Assembly (NCBI GenBank): GCA_025504975.1
Contig: JANUWI010000017.1
Location: 62,001 to 126,000 of the forward strand
Length of the DNA stretch: 64,000 nucleotides
From: Plenodomus lindquistii
Taxonomy: Eukaryota; Ascomycota; Dothideomycetes; Pleosporales; Leptosphaeriaceae
Direction: 5' to 3'
Shown here piece after piece: positions 55,919 through 64,000 of the stretch (within the stretch, counting starts at the first letter, position 1; the number at the start of each line of letters is the position of its first letter). Both the position numbers and the translations under genes were made by a program. The notes beneath the pieces are model-generated. The model had not been told where the DNA came from, did not search any database, and was given only the letters and a program-made list of their open reading frames with translations.

Positions 55919-57858
55919 ATGGCGACTGTCCGAATCTGTGTCTGCGGCGATGATGGGGTCGGCAAGAGCTCCATCATCACCTCCCTCGTCAAGGATGTCT
56001 TCGTCACGGCAAAGATCCAGCCAGTCTTGCCCCAGGTAACCCTCCCGCCCACTCTGGGCACCCCCGACAACGTCACCACCACCATCGTCGATACCTCTGC
56101 CCTCCCACACGAACGCCATGTCCTCCGCAAAGAGCTGCGCAAGTCCAACGTCATCCTCCTCGTCTACTCGGACCACTACAGCTATGAGCGAGTCGCCCTC
56201 TTCTGGATGCCCTACTTTCGCTCCCTCGGCGTCAACGTGCCAGTGGTACTGTGTGCAAACAAGTCGGAATTGCCCTCCAACGGATCGACTTCGCAGGTTG
56301 TAGCCGAGGAAATGCTCCCTGTGATGAACGAGTTCAAGGAAATCGACTCTTGCATACGCACAAGTGCCAAGGAGCATCACAACATCAACGAGGTCTTCTT
56401 CCTCTGCCAAAAGGCCGTCACCCACCCCATAGCCCCGCTCTACGACTCCAAGGAGAACGCCCTGAAGCCTGCGGCCGTATCTGCTCTACAACGCGTGTTC
56501 CACTTGTGTGACACGGACAAGGATGGTTATTGGAACGACCAGGAGATTCATCATTTTCAGATCAAGTGTTTTGAGAAGCCATTGGGTGAGGACGATCTGT
56601 TCAACATCAAAAAGTCCATGGAACGCTTTGCACCAGGCGCTACAGGAGAGGATGGCATGGACGAGAAAGCCTTCTTGCTGTTGAATAAGATATTTGCAGA
56701 AAAAGGTCGCCATGAGACCATCTGGATCATCTTGCGCAAATTCCACTACACTGATAGTCTGAGCCTCCAAGATACCTTTCTGCATCCCAAGTTTGATGTG
56801 GCCCAGTTTTCCTCAGCGGAGCTCAGTCCCTCTGGATATCGATTCTTCGTCGATCTGTTCCTCAAATTCGACAAGGACAATGATGGCGGGCTAAACAACC
56901 GAGAGCTGGCAAACCTATTCGCGCCGACTCCGGGCATTCCGCTGTCGTGGACCGACTCTGGATTTCCATCGTGCACCGTACGCAACGAGGCTGGGCATAT
57001 CACGCTGCAGGGATGGCTTGCCCAATGGAGCATGACCACGTTTGAGGAGCCCAAGACGACGCTCGAATACCTGGCATACCTTGGTTTTGAGAGCGGTGAT
57101 CGCAGCGGAACGACGAGCGCACTCAAGGTGACCAAAGCACGGAAACGTCGCAAGAGGCCTGGTCGAGTGGAGCGCAACGTCTTCCTGTGCTATGTCCTGG
57201 GATCGAGTGGCAGTGGGAAGAGTTCGTTGCTGTCTGCTTTCCTGCAGCGACCATTCACTAGGACATATCACCCCACCATCAAACCACAGGCTGCGGTCAA
57301 CAGCGTCGAGCTAAAGGGCGGCAAGCAATGCTACCTCATCTTGGAAGAGTTGGGCGAACTCGAGCCAGCCATTTTGGAAAACCAAGCAAAGCTGGATGCA
57401 TGCGACCTGCTATGCTACACATACGACTCGAGCGACCCCGATAGCTTTGTGCATATTGTCGAGCTACGGAAGAAGTATCCGCTCCTCGATCACCTGCCAG
57501 CTGTTTATGTTGCTTTAAAGGCAGATCGAGACAAGACGATGCAACGATGTGAACAGCAGCCAGATGAATATACGAGTGCGCTGAGAATGGCGCCACCACT
57601 GCACGTCAGTACGACGTGGAACAGCATCTCGGAACTGTTTGTGCACGTAAGTAGCTCTGCTCACTGGGTGGAGGAGATGTAATGCTGACTGACTATGAAT
57701 AGCTAGCTGAAAGTGCAACACACCCATCGACGGCGTTTCCCAAGCAGGAAGAAGATGCTCACGACTATTTGAATCTGTACCTAACGCTTGGTGCCGTCAC
57801 GTGCGCAGTTGCCTCTGCCATTTTCATCTGGAAGCGCAACAGCGGCGCTTCGTCTTGA
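55919..57858 (+). CDS. GEM1: Mitochondrial Rho GTPase Gem1 (Miro)
   Basis: Exons 55919-57646 and 57703-57858 give 627 residues. ATG 55919 (MATVRICVCGDDGVGKSS) places the first P-loop at 10-18; the in-frame Met 17 codons upstream lacks support. Order: GTPase 1; EF-hand 1 DTDKDGYWNDQE (198-209); EF-hand 2 DKDNDGGLNNRE (318-329); a basic linker; GTPase 2 with P-loop GSSGSGKSS (428-436); and, in exon 2, a C-terminal anchor YLTLGAVTCAVASAIFIW (about 602-619) followed by KRNSG. This is the full Miro plan. The protein sits in the mitochondrial outer membrane facing the cytosol and controls mitochondrial shape and inheritance and, in yeast, ER-mitochondria contact (ERMES). The NKxD motif of GTPase 1 reads NKSE. 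It is divergent from creC. Confidence 0.97.
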
Positions 57859-58625
57859 GAGGAGTGATGAATTTCTGTTGGTTCGAGAATTCCCACCGAC
57901 TGTTGCGACGATGATGTGCATGCCAGCGCCTAGGTGGTGACATGATGTACTGAGTAATGTGTACAACGAGTACCCAAACTAGAGTGTAATATAGATGCAC
58001 GAGCGAGCGAATGGCTGAATGGCTGCAGGAACGTCTCTGCCCCTGGCGCGTATGTAGGTGAATCAAGGAATCAAGGAGACTGAACTGAACTGACTCGATG
58101 CGGGTGGTCCAAACTGGCAATGTGAAACGTGGTAAGCTATCGAGGAGGTTTCGAACAGCGAGTGAAGATGTGCCGCCCGGGTTGGCAGAGCATCAGGTCT
58201 ATTTGCGTGCGATGGACCATGTACTCGCGGACAGGTCAAGGCAGCCCCTGGGTGGAGCAAAGCAGCGAGGCCACTTTCTTGTTTGGGAGGCGCTGTCCGC
58301 TGTAAGCCTAAGCGGGCAGGGCAGGGACCAAGTTTTCGGCTCAGGCTCAGGCTGCTGGTCGACGACACACTGTGACTGACGAGAGAGTCGCTCTGCCTGT
58401 GTCGCATCCTCTCGTTTTCTTGTTCATGCCCACGCCCCCATGTGCTGCCGCTGCCGCTGCCGCCTCGTCGCCCACACTGCCCGCCCGCTGCCCGCTGCCT
58501 GACCGCCCCATCCCTACCGCCGCCGCCGCCGCCGCCCCATGAGCCAGCCGCTTGCTCGGGCGCCGACTTGAGCAACTCGAGGAATCCGTGGCTCGCCCGC
58601 CAGCCTCTCCGCATTCCTCGCACCC
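57859..58625. other. Intergenic, upstream leader of the Zds1-like gene
   Basis: 767 bp. The last 250 bp before 58626 are C-rich with CCGCTGCCGCTGCCGCC and CCGCCGCCGCCGCCG runs, probably the 5' UTR of the next gene. The frame 58442-59797 that covers it is a shadow. Confidence 0.5.
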
Positions 58626-61600
58626 ATGGTGAGTTTCACCCCCTCTCCGCCCGTCGCCCGCAGCATGGGAAGCGCGAGGGACGCCGTTCGAGGCTTGTTG
58701 CGCCTGCGCTGCCGGGGTTGCTGAGGCTCCCCGCCCGCTGCAGCCATTATCCTCGCGACACACGCCCGCCCGCGCCTGCTGTCGACGAGCACCTGCTGAC
58801 CACACGGCGCGCCCACAGGCTCACAACCGCGCCCGCGAGCTGGACCGCCTGTACCAGATGCGCAACCCCCCTCGCGGCCGCGGACACGTCCCGCAGATTT
58901 CCATCAGCGATGACAACCACCACGTCACCGAGGCCATCGGCGACATGTACGGCGGCGACAGTGACACGGAGCCCTCGAAGCGTTTCTCCCGCCCGCTTAG
59001 CTTCATTCCCAGCCCCAACGGCGACTCGATACAGTCGTTTGGCGCCTTTGAGCCCTTCGACCCCTTCCCCGGCAGCCCCCCCGCGAGATCCCCCCTTCGA
59101 CCCCATATGGCCAACGACACCCTCGCCTCGCCCTCGCCCTCGCCCTCGCCCTCGCCCTCGCCCACGCCCCCGACCGCCAACGGCACCAGCCCCAACACGC
59201 CCCAGAAGCGCGCCTCCATTGGGCGAGGTGCCCCCAACGGCAACATGTCTCCGCCATTGTCTCGCTCCAACTCAGACACGGCCTCGCAGCAATTTCCCCT
59301 CAACGACCTGGACTACGAGTCGAGCCCAGCCGGCCTCGCCCAGGAGCTCAGCAACCTGCAGGCCATCCGCCGCATGTCCATGGGCGTCAACAATGCCGAC
59401 CCTGACCTGCCCTCGTTCAAGTCGGGCAGCTCACCCCCGGGCTCGCCTCCCGCCACAGACGACCAAGATGCGTCCAAGCTATTCTGGGTCCCTGCACGCC
59501 TGCACCCGGAGCTTGCACCCATGGAATTCAAGACATTCATCGAGGAAAAGGTGGACAAGATCAGACGGCGCTCAGGCGATGGAGACTCGCTCTCGCCCGA
59601 CGGCGCCTTTGGCCGCCAGGCGTCGAGTGGTGGGCTGCGGCGGAAGAAGTCGATGCTGTCACGCCAGATTGACACTGGCTCAGGCTACAAAGATGGCGCT
59701 GAGCGACTCGAGAGGAAGCGGTCTGTCGCAAAGCCCAATGGCGGATTGCCAGATCTGCGTGAGATTGAGACTGGATACGAGGACCCAGCGGCCCTGATTG
59801 AACGTGTGAGCGATGACTCGACTCGTGCAGGTGGAGACATGCCCATTGTACGCGGGAGCAAGCTCGGTGGACTGGGTACGCTCAAGCGATCGACACATAC
59901 TACCTACAGACGTGGCAGTTTACGAAAGGGAGGGCCGCCTCTATCAAGACGCCTAGTATCCGGCCGACAAGCCGAGACAGACACAGAAGAGTCGCCGGCT
60001 ACCTCGCCAGTCTACACTTCGTCCGAGGCTCCACCACCTCTACCCGTCCAACGCGTCCAGTCTGAGCCCGTAAATGGAGCCTTTGAACCTGGATCCAACT
60101 TCTCGCGCCCGCAGCGACGGCGAACACCTCCTGATGCTGAGCAAGAGAGACCTGGATCTGCGCAGGACCATTCGAGACCGGCAGGCGTTGCACCGAATCT
60201 AGAGGAAAGGACTTCCCCACAACCTCGAAAGTTTCACTCTCGGATAGCTTCCAACGGACGAACAACTGCGCCGTTGCCAGGCTATAATCCACAGCAACAG
60301 CAGCAGCAACAACAACAACAACAACAGGTGCCTCAGATTGTTGAGACACCCCCGCCACAGGACCAAGACAGGAGGCAGTACCAACTCCCTGAACGTCATT
60401 CTTCGCGACAACCTCCACCTCAGGTTCAACAACAGCGTAGCAACATCCAGCAACAACCTCCTTACAACCCTAACCAGCAGCAGCAGCAGCAGCAGCAGCA
60501 AATCCAACAACAGCAATCGAGACAACCTCCTGGAGTCAGACAAAACCGCCATGCTCAAGCCGCCCAAGCGTCCCCAATCAAACCAGCCCAATCCTTTGAC
60601 GATCTTGTGTCCCATCCGGCACCACTACCAGGAAACGCGAATCGTGTTGATAATCTCTCCATTATTCCCAATCTCCCAGAAGAGAAGAAGACGGACAAGA
60701 AATCCAAGGACAAGAAGGATACGACAGAAGGCTCAAGGAAAACGAGCTGGGGCTGGTTGGTGGGCGGTGACAAGGACAAGGAGCGTGACAAGAAGGAAAA
60801 AGAAGACAAGGACAAGGAAACTGCAAAGAAGGTCAAGAACAAGCTCAGCAAACCGCAAGAAAAGGGCCACGACGACACGAGACTCGACTTGCTGCAGACC
60901 TCGATCCAAGGAGGTGGACGTGGTCGCGAAAGCGTGGTCATTGATCGTGAAGCTGTCAAATTGGAAGAAGAACGCAAGAAGGAGAGCAACAGGAAAGCCT
61001 CCGGTGAGGGCAAGAAGGAAAAGGAGCCTGGTCTGTTGTCTACCATCTTTGGTGGCGGCAAGAAGAAGGGCGAGAAGGATTCAGGACACAAGAAGTCTGC
61101 ATCGCGTGGACTCTCGCCTGACCCTCCTCAGCGCATCTTGAAGCCAGACATTGACTACAACTGGACTCGATTTTCAATTCTCGAAGAAAGGGCAATTTAC
61201 CGCATGGCGCACATCAAGCTCGCAAACCCTCGTCGCGAACTCTACTCGCAGGTTCTGCTCAGTAACTTCATGTACTCGTATCTCGCCAAGGTCCAGCAGA
61301 TGCATCCACAAATTTCAATTGGCAACTCGAAACAGGCCCGCCTTGCACAGAAGAAGGAGCCGGCCCAGCAATCGCAACAGCAGCAGCAGCAGGTCCAACA
61401 ACAAACCCCCCAGCAACAACAACCACAAGTCCAGCTCCAACAACAGCAACAACAACAATCGCAGCCGGAAGAATTTGCCCAATATCAGCGGTACCAGCAG
61501 GTAAATGGCAATGCCTAGCCCATCACATGACTGTTTCGCTGACATTCCGTCGCAGCAGCAACAGAGCGAGCAATCCGACAACGGCAAGTCGAACGAGTGG

Positions 61601-61804
61601 CCGAGCTATCAAACTCAAGATCCCAATCAGCCACAGCAAAACGGGCAGCAGCGGCAGCAGCAACAACAGAGCAATGCGTACAATCAGAGCCCGCGCGACT
61701 CGCACCACTCCAACTATAGCGCTAGTGGTGCCAAGGGTTATAGCGTTGCCAATACGCAGGATTATCTGGGGCAGAGTAGTCGGTCAGATGACGATATGTG
61801 GTAG
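58626..61804 (+). CDS. ZDS1: Zds1/Zds2-like PP2A regulator
   Basis: Model: exon 1 is the bare ATG 58626-58628 (ATG|GTGAGT), exon 2 is 58819-61500, exon 3 is 61556-61804, 977 residues. The join gives MAHNRARELDRLYQMRN, better than the internal Met at 58858. Near residue 205 lies KLFWVPARLHPELAPMEFKTFIEEKV, the conserved N-terminal motif of the family. At about 775-835 is the Zds C-terminal domain (PF08632): DYNWTRFSILEERAIYRMAHIKLANPRR and LYSQVLLSNFMYSYLAKVQ. Between them the chain is disordered, with SPSPSPSPSP, two long Gln runs and a Lys/Glu/Asp-rich block. The end is Gln-rich and closes SDDDMW. In yeast Zds1/2 bind Cdc55-PP2A and control mitotic entry, polarity and Cdc55 localisation. Exon 3 has a tandem NAGNAG acceptor (CAGCAG) that could add or drop one Gln. 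Confidence 0.88.
59133..59165 (+). repeat. (CCCTCG)n repeat encoding Ser-Pro
   Basis: Tandem CCCTCG/TCGCCC units inside the Zds1-like gene encode alternating Ser-Pro, possible proline-directed kinase sites. Confidence 0.8.
60289..60327 (+). repeat. CAG/CAA glutamine repeat
   Basis: A CAG/CAA tract encodes a run of about 12 Gln in the Zds1-like protein. Confidence 0.85.
60472..60510 (+). repeat. CAG glutamine repeat
   Basis: A nearly pure CAG tract (about 9 units) followed by CAA/ATC encodes a second Gln run; likely length-polymorphic. Confidence 0.85.
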
Positions 61805-62743
61805 CACCACTAGTCTCTTCACACCGGCTGGACTGCGGACTTTGGCGTGAGATGTACGGTGGCGCAGTCCACCTTGCCCTCAGCTTCTTCCTTCACCTTT
61901 AAACTACTGGCGACCTCTGTACCATATCGTCTTGTCTTTGTACGTTTTCTCCCCTAGGACGATTCTTCCTTTCCTTCTCTTCCTCTGAGACACTGTTTGC
62001 ATGGAGAATTTTCCGGGCGTTGGAGTGGACACGGAGCAGGAGTACACATTTTCAGCATAGAAAGCATGGGGAATGGAATGGAATTGGACAGGACATGAAT
62101 AGTGACGGACGAAATCAAGGTACGCACGATGATTACACTATTCCGGACTGAGAGAATGCGATAATGTAGTTTTTAAAACTGGTGCGTGGAAATGGGTGGA
62201 TGGGAGGGAGGGGGGTTGAATTCACACATATAAGATGCAATTAGAGAGATGGCCGTGTCCTTGGTGTCCAAAGTACGAGAGTCAAGCATCTCGTGCTTCA
62301 ACTCCAAGCAAGGATATGTTGATTGATGTGCCAATGTCAGAATGTTTAGGCACTACTATTCGAGCTAGACGATAAGAATGCTTATCAGACAGAACATGGC
62401 GGGGCAACTTGACTTCGCCCCCACATAGATCGCATCGCTCCTAACTAGGATAAAAGTAGAGTAAGTAAGAGTGTAGACAAAGCCTAACTGACACTGGTCG
62501 TGTTTATTTTATAAAACCCCCCATCCCTATCCATGATACATACTATCTATATACAGATCCCCCTTCCCAACCCATCAAACCACCTCCACTCAACCATTTC
62601 TCACGCCCAACACCCTATCCCCCACGCCACGGTCTCCTAACCAAGAGGCCACCATATCTGTAGCCAGAGCTACAAACGAACCATACGCTCACCACGCACA
62701 CACCATCTCTCTTTCTCACCCCTTCTCCTTTCTACTGGCAACA
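61805..62743. other. Intergenic, 3' flank of Zds1-like gene and cupin promoter
   Basis: 939 bp with no ORF of note. The last 200 bp are C/A-rich (CCACC, CCCTAT) leading to the cupin start, a pyrimidine-rich leader. Confidence 0.55.
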
Positions 62744-63681
62744 ATGTCCTCCTCCATCCCCAATGCTCCCCAAAAATTGAAACCCACATACCCACCACCA
62801 AACCTCTCCTCCTCCTCCTCCTCCTCATCATCATCATCAGCCCCACCAAAGGAGGAGTCCGAGTCCCGCCAAACGCGCAACCTAATCCACGCATTAAACA
62901 TGACCCCCCACATCGAAGGCGGGTATTTTGCGGAAATTGATAGGAATCCACATGTCATTCCTAACCCTTTTCTATCCGACCATGACAGCAGCAGCACAAC
63001 GGCGGAAGAAGCAAGGACAGCTCAAACACCCCTCTCAGGCAACGATAATATCCGTAATGCGAGTACCTCGATATATTACCTCCTCACCCCCGACAGACCG
63101 CAAGGCCACTTCCACAGGAATAAAGGGAGGACGGTGCATACGGTTATCCAGGGACGGGGACGGTATGTTATTATTCATGCTGATGATGAGGGTGAAGCTG
63201 GTGAGGGTGAGGGTGAGATGAAGAGGATTGAGACGTTTGTTGTTGGGACGGATGTTAGCAAAGGAGAGAGGATGGTGTGGATTGTTGAGGGGGGGAAGTA
63301 TAAGGCTAGCTTTTTGCTTGATGGTAGTGGTGAAGGAGAAGGAGATGGAGATGGAACAGGGGAGGGAAATGGGAATAGGGAGGAGGATAGGTTGTTGATT
63401 AGTGAGGTACGTATGCTGATTGCATTCTTTTCTCCCTTCGCTGTTAATCTTTCTTTCTTGGGGGGGGGAAGAGGAAGCGTGTTAGAGCTACATCTGCAGA
63501 GATAGATGATTGGTATTGGAGTGAAGTGAGAGAAGAACTGACAACTAACAAATCATGCGAATAGACTGTTATACCAGGCTTCGAGTACTCAGACCACGAT
63601 TTCCTGACGCTGGAAAAGTTCAAAACATTAGTCTCGCGGGACCAAGCGGACGAGTTGGAGTGGCTGGTTCGGAGAACTTGA
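62744..63681 (+). CDS. Cupin_5 (DUF985) family protein
   Basis: Exon 1 62744-63406 and exon 2 63565-63681, separated by a 158-nt intron, give 259 residues. The N terminus is Ser/Pro-rich with a run of about 12 Ser. The cupin begins at about 45 with IHALNMTPHIEGGYFAEIDRN, then ASTSIYYLLTPDRPQGHFHRNKGRTVHTVIQGRGRYVIIH, the small jelly-roll seen in Cupin_5/DUF985 proteins. The second exon gives VIPGFEYSDHDFLTLEKF, the conserved family end. An insertion rich in Gly/Glu/Asp (GEGEGDGDGTGEGNG) lies in a loop before the intron. Metal ligands would be the GHFHR histidines. Family members resemble RmlC-like or epimerase folds, but no enzymatic role is established. It faces the UBA gene 92 bp away. Confidence 0.9.
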
Positions 63682-63773
63682 GCCGTAGCAGTAGTAGCAG
63701 CGACAGGGATTGAGTTAATTGCAAGAAAGAGATGCAAAGCTTCGCTAGCAAGTGCTGCACTGGACACGCTGCT

Positions 63774-64000
63774 TTATTGCGGATAATGCTCAAACAAAAA
63801 CCCCGCCGCCATCTCCACATTGCCATCCGTAGCGTTCAAAGCTGCAACCGCCTCGTGCCGCTCAAACCCCAACACGACCAATTTGCCCACTTCTTCGTCT
63901 GGCCATGGCGCGCGTGCGGCTGGTAATCTGGTCACCATTTGCCGGACCTGGTCGGGTGTGACACCCAATTTCGGCTTCTCTTGCAGCGGAAGGGGAGGTA
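63774..64000 (-). CDS. UBA-domain protein (C-terminal part; 5' end beyond window)
   Basis: The minus-strand frame is open from the window edge (63998 is the first full codon) to the stop at 63774. About 74 residues are visible: a Pro/Lys linker (PPLPLQEKPKLGVTPDQVRQMVTRLP), then a UBA domain DEEVGKLVVLGFERHEAVAALNATDGNVEMAAGFLFEH. The MGF-like loop is read here as LGF and the chain ends YPQ. UBA domains bind ubiquitin. The N-terminal part that would identify the protein (for example Dsk2-like, Ddi1-like or rhomboid-UBA) lies outside. The TTG at 63968 is an internal codon. Confidence 0.8.
   Translation of the reverse strand, partial: PPLPLQEKPKLGVTPDQVRQMVTRLPAARAPWPDEEVGKLVVLGFERHEAVAALNATDGNVEMAAGFLFEHYPQ

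Noticed and set aside
58442..59797. 451-codon plus-strand ORF
   Set aside because: Out-of-frame shadow of the Zds1-like gene, full of Pro/Arg/Thr from GC-rich codons.

Overview
The window is nuclear DNA of a filamentous ascomycete. It has short spliceosomal introns (about 45-160 nt, GT...CTRAC...YAG), Zn2Cys6 regulators, a highly reducing polyketide synthase, and filamentous-fungus genes such as creC- and creD-like catabolite-repression factors, an eRF3 with a prion-like N terminus, Yrb30 and Zds1. Overall feel and gene set fit a Dothideomycete (perhaps Pleosporales), but that placement is inference. I built the gene models by hand: I joined open frames across splice sites and checked the phase of every junction.

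Left edge (1-6.9 kb): the 3' part of a very large repeat-containing cell-surface or secreted protein with a chitin-binding-like cysteine motif. Next comes a locus that is hard to read, with competing plus- and minus-strand models and a likely one-base frameshift at about 5514.

Accessory / secondary-metabolism region (6.9-36.7 kb): an MFS permease of the ACS type, a DUF1907 metal-dependent ester hydrolase, a short-chain dehydrogenase (SDR), two convergent Zn2Cys6 transcription factors, a second SDR, a 960-residue alpha/beta-hydrolase, an O-methyltransferase with a GC-AG intron, and a 2,575-residue HR-PKS (KS-AT-DH-MT-ER-KR-ACP, no release domain). Together these could form an HR-PKS cluster: PKS chain, C-methylation in cis, O-methylation and redox tailoring by the OMT and SDRs, release by one of the hydrolases, export by the MFS, control by the Zn2Cys6 proteins. 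No P450 or FAD monooxygenase is seen. The tight core is OMT + PKS; membership of the others is inference.

Conserved housekeeping block (37-64 kb): Saf4/CCDC130 splicing factor, eRF3 (Sup35), Yrb30 Ran-binding protein, BSD-domain Dos2-like protein, Tsr2, CreD-like arrestin, CreC WD40 protein, Miro GTPase Gem1, Zds1-like protein, a Cupin_5 protein, and the 3' end of a UBA-domain protein. creD and creC are neighbours, separated by a 3.1 kb microsatellite-rich spacer. creC has a 5-nt first coding exon and an unusually long (525 nt) last intron that hides the exon encoding its conserved C terminus.

No rRNA, tRNA, CRISPR or intact transposon was recognised.
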